This document shows, piece by piece, positions 34,340 through 42,769 of a DNA stretch of 64,000 bases. Every line of letters begins with the position of its first letter. Within the stretch, counting starts at the first letter, position 1. The DNA is from Arthrobacter sp. MYb227 (GTDB lineage: Bacteria; Actinomycetota; Actinomycetes; Actinomycetales; Micrococcaceae): NCBI RefSeq assembly GCF_002975435.1, contig NZ_PCPT01000010.1:1-64000 (forward strand). Direction: 5' to 3'. The notes beneath the pieces were generated by a model. The model did no database searches, was not told the DNA's origin, and saw only the letters and a program-made list of their open reading frames with translations. Made by a program: the position numbers and the translations under genes.

Positions 34340-34963
34340 ATGGATGAGGCAATCTATTCCAATGACGCACGCCAACGCGCGAATACCGATCTGGTGATAG
34401 TGCTGCACGGGTATGGTTCAAACCCACAGCGCATGCTTCAGTGGTTTGCTACCCTGCCACCGGGGGTCACCGGGGCGGCACTGCGTGGGCCCCTCGACGT
34501 GGGTGGGGACCGAGGCTGGTTCTTGCTTGATTACTTCCTCACCAATAATTTTGCTGAGGTTGTTGCCGCTGCCCAACGGGTATTTGACTGGCAAGACAAA
34601 TACGCGCTTGGGTACAAATCAATAAGCTTGCTGGGTCACTCGCAGGGCATGGCCATGGCAACCACGTTGCATCGCTTGCGTCCCGAAACGTATAAATCAC
34701 TTGTTGGATTGAGTGGATTCGTGCTTTCCAATGAGCTGCTGAACCTCACAGACACCACACCCGAAATCGGGCATGAGATCCCGTGCTTCTGGGGTAGGGA
34801 CCCACAGGATCTAGTAATCAACCCAGAAGCCGTGCAGCACACCAAAGAATGGTTGGATACCTATACGGCGCTGACGGCTCGAAAATACCCGGACATGGGT
34901 CACGGATTCGGCGCCGATGAGGAGCGCGATGTGAGAGCCTTCCTAAGCCACTATCTAAAGTAA
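34340..34963 (+). CDS. Alpha/beta hydrolase, carboxylesterase/phospholipase-like
   Basis: 207 residues of the small serine-hydrolase group (esterase, phospholipase or carboxylesterase type). LVIVLHGYGSN forms the oxyanion region; the nucleophile motif is LLGHSQGMAMA (Ser about 95), the acid lies in a WGRDPQDLVI region and the histidine in MGHGFGADEE. No signal peptide. Substrate unknown. Confidence 0.8.
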   Translation: MDEAIYSNDARQRANTDLVIVLHGYGSNPQRMLQWFATLPPGVTGAALRGPLDVGGDRGWFLLDYFLTNNFAEVVAAAQRVFDWQDKYALGYKSISLLGHSQGMAMATTLHRLRPETYKSLVGLSGFVLSNELLNLTDTTPEIGHEIPCFWGRDPQDLVINPEAVQHTKEWLDTYTALTARKYPDMGHGFGADEERDVRAFLSHYLK

Positions 34964-34969
34964 GCAAAA

Positions 34970-35002
34970 GTTGATCAACCAATGAGTCAACCGGATGGTT
35001 GA
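34970..35002. promoter_or_regulatory. Palindromic operator-like sites
   Basis: A perfect 10-bp palindrome GTTGATCAAC (34970-34979) is followed by TCAACC-GGAT-GGTTGA (34987-35002), a perfect inverted repeat of TetR-operator style. A near copy lies at 61805-61820. They sit between the hydrolase and the DUF2871 gene. Confidence 0.4.
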
Positions 35003-35118
35003 TTTGCGCTAAGAAGACTACCGGCAGGATTGATAGTAGCCGGAGAATCTCTTCCCGCATCTCTAGGCCCAGCTGTACCGAGTCAAAGCGCGGGATACAT
35101 AGATATGGGAGCTAGGAC

Positions 35119-35568
35119 ATGATGCGAATCTTGTATACGGCATTTGCTTTTGGGATCACCGGAGTGCTTTCCGGGCTGTATTACCGGGAGCTCACCAAGG
35201 CCAATGATTTCTTTGACCGCTCAGCCTCGCAGCTTCCCTTGGTACACACCCATTTATTGGTGCTGGGATTCGTATTTTTGCTGATTGTTTTGGCACTTGA
35301 AAAGATCTTCAATATTTCGGCAAGCGCACCGCGTGTTTTTGCATGGTTCTATTGGACCTGGACACTTGGCGTTGCGATCACCGGAGGGATGATGTTGGTG
35401 ATGGGCACGATGACGGTATTGGGTGCCGATGCAAGTTCCGCTGCCCTTGCCGGAATCGCCGGATTGGGTCATATATTGCTAACGGTTGCAGTTGTACTAC
35501 TCTTCGTTTCCATGCGTACGGCAATGAAGAACGCTGCGAAGCCCCAAGAAATAACGGCTGGCGTCTAA
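35119..35568 (+). CDS. DUF2871 family membrane protein
   Basis: 149 residues, four transmembrane helices (about 1-20, 44-62, 73-98 and 110-130). The second helix is preceded by LPLVHTHLLVLGFVFLL, whose histidines suggest metal or heme contact as in the related haem-copper-oxidase-like group. Family function is unknown. AGGA stands 3 bases before ATG 35119; a second ATG follows directly. Confidence 0.8.
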   Translation: MMRILYTAFAFGITGVLSGLYYRELTKANDFFDRSASQLPLVHTHLLVLGFVFLLIVLALEKIFNISASAPRVFAWFYWTWTLGVAITGGMMLVMGTMTVLGADASSAALAGIAGLGHILLTVAVVLLFVSMRTAMKNAAKPQEITAGV

Positions 35569-35578
35569 CTTGCCGGTT

Positions 35579-35598
35579 CAGCGGCCTCCGGGCCGCTG
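35579..35598 (+). terminator. Short GC-rich hairpin after DUF2871 gene
   Basis: CAGCGGCC-TCCG-GGCCGCTG, 8-bp stem, 12 bases after the stop codon. The T run is weak. Confidence 0.55.
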
Positions 35599-35664
35599 TG
35601 CTTTGCCGTCAAGTAAACGGAACACTGCCATCATTCAGTCTGAGCGTTTAGACTTCATTGCAGA

Positions 35665-36489
35665 ATGAAAAAGAACCCAAAGCCCTCCGCGATTATTGGC
35701 CCAGACGGAAAACCCGTCGGTGGACTTCAGAACGCCATGATGAAGGCCGTTGGCGTCCAGCGCCCCCTGGTGCTTGCGTATTTACGTAGGTTGCGGCGCA
35801 AATACCCGCAGCACACGGCGGCCGAGCTAGCGAAAATTGTTGAACGTGATTACCTTTTAGCGATTACGGGATCCGGTGCCGCGGTGGGGGCAACCGCAGC
35901 CCTACCTGTGGTCGGTACTGTTGCCGCACTGGGGTTCTCTGCCGCAGCAACCATTGGTTTCCTTGAAGCAAGCGCGCTCTACGCTCAGTCGTTGGCCGAA
36001 CTTCACGGAATTACCACCGAAGACCCAGACAAAGCTCGCTTGCTGGTGATGGCCATATTGCTTGGTGAAGAAGGCAGCTCAATGATTGCGGCGCTCACTC
36101 ATCAAGTTTCGGGCCGTGGAGCCGGACCGGTGAAGGGGTGGGCTGCAATGTTTGGAGCCAATAAACCTGCAAGCCTGGTCAGCAGCATGCAAGGGGGCCT
36201 GCAGCGGACCTTCATGAAGAAAATGTTAACGACTCAAGGCGCATCAATCATGGGTCGGATGGTTCCATTTGGCATTGGTGCCGCGATTGGTGGAGCCGGC
36301 AACAGATACCTGGGTAAGCGCGTGGTTGAAGCAGCAAGTCTTGCATTTGGTTCCTTGCCTACCAGCATTCCCGGACAGCTACTAGGTGAAATCGATGCCC
36401 GTGCACAAAGTTCCGAAGAAGAGATTATCGGTGAGCTTGAGGCGCAGATCGAAGCCGAGCGCACAAGGCGAAACCAGAACTCTAAGTAG
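35665..36489 (+). CDS. EcsC-like protein
   Basis: 274 residues resembling EcsC-domain proteins. A basic N-terminus with PDGKPVGG is followed by helices with RRKYPQHTAAELAKIVERDYL. A glycine/alanine-rich hydrophobic hairpin follows (GSGAAVGATAALPVVGTVAALGF split over two helices), then more helices and a charged coiled C-terminus (EEEIIGELEAQIEAERTRRNQ). No enzymatic motif. The EcsC label is moderate confidence. Confidence 0.65.
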   Translation: MKKNPKPSAIIGPDGKPVGGLQNAMMKAVGVQRPLVLAYLRRLRRKYPQHTAAELAKIVERDYLLAITGSGAAVGATAALPVVGTVAALGFSAAATIGFLEASALYAQSLAELHGITTEDPDKARLLVMAILLGEEGSSMIAALTHQVSGRGAGPVKGWAAMFGANKPASLVSSMQGGLQRTFMKKMLTTQGASIMGRMVPFGIGAAIGGAGNRYLGKRVVEAASLAFGSLPTSIPGQLLGEIDARAQSSEEEIIGELEAQIEAERTRRNQNSK

Positions 36490-36515
36490 TGAAACTTCGA
36501 TTTTCGCTGGGATGC

Positions 36516-37790
36516 CTAACGCAATATTGCGTTGGCAATACTGAAAATCGTTAGACCCGCAAGGGAGCCGACCACCGTTCCGTTAATGCGGATGAATTGA
36601 AGATCCCTGCCCACCTGTAGCTCGATCTTGTCACTGGTTTCCCTGCCGTCCCAGCGCGCCACTGTATCGGTGATCAGCGAGGTGATCTGTCCGCGATAGT
36701 TATCAATGATGTAGCCAGCAGCATTCAGAACCCACGCATTAACCTTGGTAGCTAGTTGCTCGTCATGACTGAGTCGACGGCCCAGATCGCTTATGCCAGC
36801 CACCATTGATTTACGCAATTCTGATTCGGGGTTACTCATGGCATCAAGCAGCGCTGCCTTAATCGACGACCAACTGGTTGCTGCCAACTCACGAAGCTGC
36901 GGATCACCCAACAAAGAATGTTTGAGCGCTTCAACCTTTTGAATCATCGCAGGGTCATCCTGCATATCGGCTGCAAAGTTCTTTAGCCACTCATCAATAC
37001 TTGTCCGCATCGGATGATGAGGATCCGAACGGACCCCTGCCACAAACTTACTCAATTCCTTATGGAGCTTTTCCCCTAATAGGGTGTCAACGAGCGAAGG
37101 AACCCACGACGGTGAATGCTGCGCGACCGTAGAAACTATCATTTGTCGGTTGGCTACAACCCATGTTTGAGCACGCTCGGCGAGCAAATCTACTGCCGGT
37201 TTGTGATGGCCATCGGCGATGACCCTTGACACGATGCGACCAATAGTTGAGGACCATTCCGGTGCCAACATATGTTTCTTGGCCAGCGACTCGATGAGGG
37301 CCAAAATGTCATGGTCATCAAGCACTTCAAGAGCCGCGCCAATGAGTGTTGATGCTTCCTGGGCTACTCTTTGTGCTGATTCTTCCTTCGCTAACCAGCG
37401 CCCGGTACTACCTGCAATATCAAGCTGATCGAGCTTCTCCTCGACCACCTCGTGGGACAGAAAGTTTTCTTGAACAAACTCCCCGAGGCTCTCGCCAATC
37501 TGATTTTTTTTACGTTCAATGATCGCTGTATGAGGAATCTTTAGTCCCAGGGGGTGCCGAAAAAGTGCGGTGACGGCAAACCAGTCTGCCAGAGCACCGA
37601 CCATGCCACCTTCGGCGGCTGCTCGCACATACTCGAGCCACGGGTACTGCTGCTGAAACGCGAAGGCAAGAGTAAAAATGATTGCCATGAGGATCAACAG
37701 GCCCGTAGCAACTCGCTTCATCTTGCGCAGCGCAACGGCCTTTGCTGCATTGTTTTCCGTAGCCAGTGACGAAGCTCGGGCTGTTGACAT
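36516..37790 (-). CDS. DUF445 family membrane protein
   Basis: About 424 residues from ATG 37790 (MSTARASS), supported by GGGGAG 9 bases upstream; the frame opens 16 codons earlier. One transmembrane helix (about 27-50) precedes the family core VRAAAEGGMVGALADWFAVTALFRHPLGLKIPHTAIIERKKNQIGESLG. A long soluble helical region and a second hydrophobic helix at the C-terminus follow. Function of the family is poorly known; Bacillus YtwF/YheB relatives are sporulation-linked. Confidence 0.85.
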   Translation of the reverse strand: MSTARASSLATENNAAKAVALRKMKRVATGLLILMAIIFTLAFAFQQQYPWLEYVRAAAEGGMVGALADWFAVTALFRHPLGLKIPHTAIIERKKNQIGESLGEFVQENFLSHEVVEEKLDQLDIAGSTGRWLAKEESAQRVAQEASTLIGAALEVLDDHDILALIESLAKKHMLAPEWSSTIGRIVSRVIADGHHKPAVDLLAERAQTWVVANRQMIVSTVAQHSPSWVPSLVDTLLGEKLHKELSKFVAGVRSDPHHPMRTSIDEWLKNFAADMQDDPAMIQKVEALKHSLLGDPQLRELAATSWSSIKAALLDAMSNPESELRKSMVAGISDLGRRLSHDEQLATKVNAWVLNAAGYIIDNYRGQITSLITDTVARWDGRETSDKIELQVGRDLQFIRINGTVVGSLAGLTIFSIANAILR

Positions 37791-37832
37791 GTGCGTAGAC
37801 TCCCCGGTGCCTGAAGGTAAAGTTGGAACAAA

Positions 37833-37850
37833 GTCCAACGATAGTTCACG
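37833..37850 (+). promoter_or_regulatory. Degenerate PHO-box-like repeat
   Basis: GTCCAAC (37833-37839) and GTTCACG (37844-37850) share five of seven bases at 11-bp spacing, upstream of the glycerophosphodiesterase gene. Weaker than the pstS box. Confidence 0.35.
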
Positions 37851-37894
37851 AATTGGTAGGTGCGGTTTATACCGCGCCTATAGCTTGAGGGTTG

Positions 37895-37900
37895 TAGCGT
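37895..37900 (+). promoter_or_regulatory. -10 box of a leaderless gene
   Basis: TAGCGT ends 7 bases before ATG 37908. Confidence 0.45.
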
Positions 37901-37907
37901 GAAACGT

Positions 37908-38768
37908 ATGCAAACTCTCGTTTACGCTCATCGCGGTTCCTCGAAGGCCTACGCCGAAAATACTCGTGCCGCATATATGCAGGCCTTGGCCGACGGTGCC
38001 GATGGAATTGAATGCGATATCCACCTCAGTGCCGATGGCTTTGTCGTTTGCCATCACGACCCAACCGTGGATAGAACCTCAAATTCCTCCGGCAGGGTTG
38101 GTGAAAAAACTCTTGCGCAACTGAAATCATTGGATTTTTCCTCATGGAGGAACCCACACATTCCCTCTCAGTTCGGGATACTTCACGATCAACTGATCAC
38201 CCTGCGTGAGTTGGTGGAACTCATGCTCGAATCGGGGCGCGAGATTGGGTTGGCGGTGGAGATCAAGCATCCAAGTCCCTTTGGCAGAAAACTTGAGGAA
38301 GCGATGCTTGCCGAGCTGAAACATCTTGGCTGGGAACCTCAAGAATCACGGATCAAGAATATTTATGTCTCGTTCATGAGCTTTGATCCCGAGTCGGTGC
38401 GTTACCTGCTTGAGAGGATTCCGGGCCGGCATGTATGTCAGTTGGTGACGGAGGTTGACGAAGAATGGATCGATGAGCTGGTGTTGGCAGGTGAGAGCGA
38501 TCGTGCCGCGGTGGCTTCGGTGCTTGCACAATCCATGGCCGGCGGTGTTGAACTGCTGAATTCAGGGATTCCACACCTTGCGGGACCCGGCATTGAATAT
38601 ATCCGTAAGCATCCACAAACGATCAACACCTGGCTGCAAAACGGTTCAACCTTTAGGGTCTGGACGGTTGACGACCCGAAGGATGCAAAATTCTTGGTGG
38701 GACTCGGGGTCACTCAGCTGACGAGTAACGTTCCGGCATTGATCAAAGCCAAGCTTGGGCTTTCCTAA
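37908..38768 (+). CDS. Glycerophosphodiester phosphodiesterase
   Basis: Splits glycerophosphodiesters into glycerol-3-phosphate and an alcohol. 286 residues from ATG 37908; GTG 37899 is an in-frame alternative. GDPD signatures: YAHRGSSKAYAENT (catalytic His and Glu at the N-terminus), ECDIHLSADGFVVCHHDPTVDRTS (metal Glu/Asp and second catalytic His), and VEIKHP. No signal peptide, so cytoplasmic. A possible PhoP repeat upstream would fit a role in phosphate scavenging. Confidence 0.92.
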   Translation: MQTLVYAHRGSSKAYAENTRAAYMQALADGADGIECDIHLSADGFVVCHHDPTVDRTSNSSGRVGEKTLAQLKSLDFSSWRNPHIPSQFGILHDQLITLRELVELMLESGREIGLAVEIKHPSPFGRKLEEAMLAELKHLGWEPQESRIKNIYVSFMSFDPESVRYLLERIPGRHVCQLVTEVDEEWIDELVLAGESDRAAVASVLAQSMAGGVELLNSGIPHLAGPGIEYIRKHPQTINTWLQNGSTFRVWTVDDPKDAKFLVGLGVTQLTSNVPALIKAKLGLS

Positions 38769-38789
38769 AGTTCAAACTTGGAGCGACAC

Positions 38790-39341
38790 TTATGCGTTGG
38801 CTCGTAGCGTCTTAAATCCTTCATAGACCATCGCGGCTCCGGCCAAAATGAGGAAGATCGCGATAACGACGAGCATCGTGAGGATTCCAGCTCCTGGAGC
38901 AATGACAAGCCAGAGCCCAAGCACCATGGTGATGCCGCCGCTGATCAGCCCAACCCACCAGAATGTAAAGCTCTTCCGGGCAGCCAACGCAGCTGCAAGT
39001 TGAATAATGCCAAGGATTAAAGCCCACCAGCCAATCATCAGCACGATAATGATTGCAGTTTTATTTGGCCAGATCATCGCGAAGAGGCCGGCAAGAACCG
39101 AGACAATGCCTAAGGCCAGCAGCCAAGGATTCTTCGTGCTTTTCCTCGCTGTAAACCATAAGCCAAGGTTCAGGGCCCCATCAATGAGGAAGAAGAGACC
39201 GAACAGGAAAACTACGGTTGCAACGGTGATGTTTGACCAAGCAACGATCATGATGGCAAAGACTATTGCCAGAGCTCCACGCAGGATCAATGACCAGCCA
39301 GTGGGTTTTGCATGGTGGACCACGATGGTTCCTTCGAGCAT
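38790..39341 (-). CDS. HdeD/DUF308-family membrane protein
   Basis: 183 residues with six short transmembrane helices and the tandem DUF308 pattern (FLIDGALNLGLWFTAR; GWWALILGIIQLAAAL). The family includes the acid-resistance protein HdeD, but function is not fixed. AAGGAAAG stands close to the ATG. It is convergent with the phosphodiesterase gene. Confidence 0.8.
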   Translation of the reverse strand: MLEGTIVVHHAKPTGWSLILRGALAIVFAIMIVAWSNITVATVVFLFGLFFLIDGALNLGLWFTARKSTKNPWLLALGIVSVLAGLFAMIWPNKTAIIIVLMIGWWALILGIIQLAAALAARKSFTFWWVGLISGGITMVLGLWLVIAPGAGILTMLVVIAIFLILAGAAMVYEGFKTLRANA

Positions 39342-39460
39342 GAGCTTTCCTTCTTTCTGAAGATCACTAGGGCAATGACCGCCGGGTTAGTGTCAGTCTA
39401 TGGTGAACAAGGAGTCATATTGGGAGAAGCACCCAAGGATTTTAACTTGACCATGGTTAA

Positions 39461-40192
39461 GTGGACAGCGTGTTCCCCAAGATGACCCCCGCTACCAAGA
39501 TTGGCTTGTCCATTGCCATCGCCACAGGGCTGTATGCAATTTCTTATGGTGCCCTTGGAGTGGCCGCGGGGTTAAACGTCCTCCAAGTGTCGGTCTTGAG
39601 TCTGCTGATGTTTACCGGTGGGTCGCAATTTGCCTTCATTGGGGTGATCGCCGGAGGTGGAACTCCTGGTGCTGCTTTTGGTGCAGCAACATTGCTTGGA
39701 ATACGCAATGCGGTTTATGGCATGCAAATTAAATCGATGCTGAGACCCCGTGGGCTAACCAAAGTTTTGGCGGCTCACGTCACCATCGATGAATCGGTTG
39801 CCACGGCGTCCGGGCAAAGCGACCCGGCGGAACAAAAACTTGGTTTTTGGGTGGCTGGCCTAGGTATATATGTCTTTTGGAATATATTTACTCTCATCGG
39901 CGCCTTGCTTGGGGATGCCTTGGGCGATCCGAAAGCTTGGGGTCTTGACGGTGCAGCGGTTGCCGCATTCTTGGGGCTGCTGTGGCCCAGGCTGAAGTCC
40001 GCTGAACCCATCGCAATAGCCTCGGTTTGTGCACTTGCCACAATTCTGGTGATCCCCTTAGTCCCGCCGGGAATTCCCATTCTTGTTGCAGCTGTTCTCT
40101 CCGGTGTTTGGGGCTTCTTTGGCAAAGGTCCAGCCACCGAAGGACTGGAACCTGATATCGAACCAAAACCTAGTGATCGAGGTAAGCCATGA
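39461..40192 (+). CDS. azlC: AzlC-like branched-chain amino acid exporter subunit
   Basis: 243 residues, about six to seven transmembrane helices. The AzlC pattern is visible: YGALGVAAGLNVLQVSVLSLLMFTGGSQFAFIGV and LLGIRNAVYGM, with HVTIDESVA. The start is uncertain (GTG 39461, GTG 39470 or ATG 39482). An acidic/Pro-rich C-terminal tail follows the last helix. It overlaps azlD by ATGA; AzlCD export branched-chain amino acids in known cases. Confidence 0.85.
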   Translation: MDSVFPKMTPATKIGLSIAIATGLYAISYGALGVAAGLNVLQVSVLSLLMFTGGSQFAFIGVIAGGGTPGAAFGAATLLGIRNAVYGMQIKSMLRPRGLTKVLAAHVTIDESVATASGQSDPAEQKLGFWVAGLGIYVFWNIFTLIGALLGDALGDPKAWGLDGAAVAAFLGLLWPRLKSAEPIAIASVCALATILVIPLVPPGIPILVAAVLSGVWGFFGKGPATEGLEPDIEPKPSDRGKP

Positions 40193-40503
40193 GTGAGCTG
40201 TGGCTTTGGATTGTTCTGGGGTGCCTTGCCGCCTATGCGATCAAGATGCTCGGATTCTTGGTTCCCGAGAAGGTCCTCGAAAATGAGAAAGTTACTCGTG
40301 CGGCTGGTGCCTTGACAATTGGGCTTCTTGCCTCGCTGACCACAGTGAATGCTGTGGCAAGTGGCACCGAAGTAGTTTTCGATGCACGCATTGGTGCCTT
40401 GGTAGCAGCGGCTATTGCACTAATCCTCCGCGCACCATTCTTGGTTGTGGTGATTGTGGGTGCCGGCGCAGCAGCCTTGTTGCGATGGATGGGCTGGGGC
40501 TAA
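40189..40503 (+). CDS. azlD: AzlD-like small membrane subunit
   Basis: 104 residues with three to four helices, typical of AzlD (LWIVLGCLAAYAIKMLGFLVPEKVL, then SLTTVNAV and APFLVVVIVGAGAAALLRW). Coupled to azlC through ATGA, forming a two-component exporter. Confidence 0.85.
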   Translation: MSELWLWIVLGCLAAYAIKMLGFLVPEKVLENEKVTRAAGALTIGLLASLTTVNAVASGTEVVFDARIGALVAAAIALILRAPFLVVVIVGAGAAALLRWMGWG

Positions 40504-40515
40504 TTCATCTTTGGA

Positions 40516-41064
40516 TCAGTCCACTGCCATTTCGAGATCAGGGTCTTGGTAAACGCTCAATGTGTAAGAAGTCCCAGCCGTGGCCGTGAGGTTGATGTTG
40601 AAGGATCTCGCTTCTTCGGGAACATCGAAATGAACACCCGTGTACTGGCCATCGCAGTCGAGCTCAGAGTAAGACGAATTACTTCCTTCAAGAGTTATAG
40701 TTCCATCAACACAGACGAACTGAACGATAACTGGACCGTTTTTTACTAGATGTGAAATACGCAGCGAAACCGGGTCTCCGGTGTCATTTATTTTCACCTT
40801 CGTGAGCGCGTTGGTTCCATCCGAGGTCATGAAGGATGTGGGATCCGGCAAGTTCTCTTTGGTGAAGGGTTCCGGTGTTGGCTCTGGAATGCCAAATTGC
40901 CCAAACATTTCCAGCTGCTCTTGCTCCCAACCAGTTAGTTCGGTGGGGCTCGGCTCTGGCGTTGGTGTGGCAAGGCTTCCGTCGGGATCGGTCAGCGACG
41001 TGCACCCGGTCAGCCCCAGCAAGAGCGCCGCGGCACAAAACCAACGAACAATATGACGACTCAT
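40516..41064 (-). CDS. Secreted lipoprotein of unknown function
   Basis: About 182 residues from ATG 41064. The signal peptide ends in lipobox LTGC, with Cys21 as the lipidation site. A Thr/Pro/Glu-rich linker follows, then a beta-rich domain (DPVSLRISHLVKNGPVIVQFVCVDG, LTATAGTSYTLSVY). Longer upstream frames exist but hide the signal peptide. A TAGGAT box 7 bases before the ATG supports this start. No family recognised. Confidence 0.7.
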   Translation of the reverse strand: MSRHIVRWFCAAALLLGLTGCTSLTDPDGSLATPTPEPSPTELTGWEQEQLEMFGQFGIPEPTPEPFTKENLPDPTSFMTSDGTNALTKVKINDTGDPVSLRISHLVKNGPVIVQFVCVDGTITLEGSNSSYSELDCDGQYTGVHFDVPEEARSFNINLTATAGTSYTLSVYQDPDLEMAVD

Positions 41065-41071
41065 GGGATTC

Positions 41072-41077
41072 ATCCTA
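41072..41077 (-). promoter_or_regulatory. -10 box of a leaderless gene
   Basis: TAGGAT on the minus strand, 7 bases before the lipoprotein ATG. Confidence 0.45.
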
Positions 41078-41189
41078 TGCATGGCTATCGCTCGAGGAGG
41101 TAACAACATGAGGGGTATTTCCACACGTTTTGCACCGATTGTCATTGGTCAACAGTGACAGTGCGGCAGCATAGTGGCATTGTTGAAGC

Positions 41190-41495
41190 ATGATTGTTGC
41201 CTTTTCCCTAGCACCCAGCACCGACAACGCCGATGGTTCGGTACATGACGCGGTGGCTGCGGCGGTAAAGATCGTTCGCGAATCGGGACTGCCAAACTCG
41301 ACTTCCTCAATGTTCACCGAGATTGAGGGTGAATGGGACGAGGTGATGGATGTGATCAAGCGGGCAACCGAAGCGGTTGCTGCCTACGGTTCACGAGTAT
41401 CTCTTGTACTCAAGGCGGATATCCGTCCCGGGTTCACCGGAGAATTGAGCGGCAAGATTGAACGCTTAGAAAAGGCTCTTAACGCCCAGGAGTAA
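41190..41495 (+). CDS. MTH1187/YkoF-type thiamine-binding protein
   Basis: 101-residue ferredoxin-like protein of the thiamine-binding (MTH1187, DUF77) family. MIVAFSLAPS at the start, SGLPNSTSSMFTEIEGEWDEVMDVIKRA in the middle and VSLVLKADIRPG near the end fit the family. Such proteins bind thiamine-like molecules, often near salvage transporters; none is seen here. It runs 5 bases ahead of the O-methyltransferase gene, so they are likely cotranscribed. Confidence 0.82.
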   Translation: MIVAFSLAPSTDNADGSVHDAVAAAVKIVRESGLPNSTSSMFTEIEGEWDEVMDVIKRATEAVAAYGSRVSLVLKADIRPGFTGELSGKIERLEKALNAQE

Positions 41496-41499
41496 TCTC

Positions 41500-42189
41500 A
41501 TGCACGATCCAGCGGTGCCCGTCACGCCAAGCGACGTAGACACATTCCTCATCAAACAACTTTTGGCTCCGGAACCGGAGCTTGATGCGGCACGTCAACG
41601 AGCACATGATGCCGGGCTGCCGCGGATTGAGGTCAGCGAGGTACAAGGAAAATTCTTGATGCTGCTGGCCCAAATAGCCGGTGCCAAACGAATCCTAGAA
41701 ATTGGAACACTTGGCGGGTATTCAACCTCTTGGCTGGCCCGCGGAGTAGGGACCGATGGACAGGTGGTGACCTGCGAATATGAGCCTCTACACGCACAAA
41801 TTGCTGCAGATAACCTTCAAACTGCGGGAATCGCTGATCGGGTTCAGATCCGCATTGGAGCAGCCGTTGACACCCTTGATGCCTTGTTGGCCGAAGGAGG
41901 GCAGCCCTTTGACCTTGTGTTTATCGACGCCGATAAGGAAAACAATGTTCACTACATTCAGGCAGCGATTTCCCTAGGAAAATCCGGAACCGTAATTGTT
42001 GTGGATAACGTGGTGCGTGACGGCTTGGTAGTACATCCTGCAGACCCGCAAACCCAGGCCGGTGCACTGATCAATGGAGTGCGTGCAGGGCTAGAACTGT
42101 TGGGAACACACCCGTTACTTGATGCCACGGCACTTCAAACAGTGGGGCTCAAGGGCTGGGATGGCTTTGCCCTAGCACGGGTCCGCTAG
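41500..42189 (+). CDS. Class I SAM-dependent O-methyltransferase (COMT/caffeoyl-CoA type)
   Basis: 229 residues. The motif I region is ILEIGTLGGYSTSWLARGV, followed by VVTCEYEP (acidic end of strand 2) and DLVFIDADKENNVHYIQ (metal-binding Asp of this family). It probably methylates a catechol-like hydroxyl in the presence of a divalent metal. No partner pathway is evident. Confidence 0.85.
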   Translation: MHDPAVPVTPSDVDTFLIKQLLAPEPELDAARQRAHDAGLPRIEVSEVQGKFLMLLAQIAGAKRILEIGTLGGYSTSWLARGVGTDGQVVTCEYEPLHAQIAADNLQTAGIADRVQIRIGAAVDTLDALLAEGGQPFDLVFIDADKENNVHYIQAAISLGKSGTVIVVDNVVRDGLVVHPADPQTQAGALINGVRAGLELLGTHPLLDATALQTVGLKGWDGFALARVR

Positions 42190-42235
42190 CTCGGAGGCTG
42201 AGCTGAGGCGTTGGGCTCCGGCGCGCAATAGCGCA

Positions 42236-42241
42236 TAGGCT
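42236..42241 (+). promoter_or_regulatory. -10 box of a leaderless gene
   Basis: TAGGCT ends 6 bases before GTG 42248. Confidence 0.45.
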
Positions 42242-42247
42242 TGCAGG

Positions 42248-42769
42248 GTGAGTACCCAGACCTACACCATTCGCCTTGCCACACCCGAGGATATTTCCGC
42301 CACACTGGAGATGAAACTCCTTGCCTGGCGTCAAACCTACACCGACCAACGCCCAGAATCCTTCTTCAATAATGCTCAAGCACGCCAGGAACTAGAAGCC
42401 GATTGGTGGGCCCGCGGCCTTGCCCAGGGTGCCGAATTGTGGATTGCCCTGGATCAGGACTCAAACATTGTTGGTGTTGCCGGTGGCGGACCTGTGGCCG
42501 AGGAAGATCTTGGCACCGGGGTTGGCCTTGAGCTACAGGTGCTTTACGTGCTTGCCGAGCATTACGGCAGCGGTCTTGGCGCCCAACTCCTAGAAACAGT
42601 GTTGAGTGGACGCGACTCTTTGCTCTGGGTCCTTGAGGGTAATGCAAGGGCCATTGCGTTCTATAAGAAGCACGGATTCATTACCGATGGCCGCATTGAA
42701 TCACTCGCCGATGACTGGGCCGGGCTGCGCGAAATCTGCATGGTTCGCAGGGGAGACTCACGTGGCTAA
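42248..42769 (+). CDS. GNAT family N-acetyltransferase
   Basis: 173 residues from GTG 42248. The acetyl-CoA loop is AEHYGSGLGAQLLETVL and WVLEGNARAIAFYKKHGF follows, both typical of GNAT. N-terminal IRLATPEDISATLEMKLLAWRQTY fits RimI-like acetyltransferases. The substrate is unknown. Its end overlaps the next gene by 8 bases. Confidence 0.83.
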   Translation: MSTQTYTIRLATPEDISATLEMKLLAWRQTYTDQRPESFFNNAQARQELEADWWARGLAQGAELWIALDQDSNIVGVAGGGPVAEEDLGTGVGLELQVLYVLAEHYGSGLGAQLLETVLSGRDSLLWVLEGNARAIAFYKKHGFITDGRIESLADDWAGLREICMVRRGDSRG

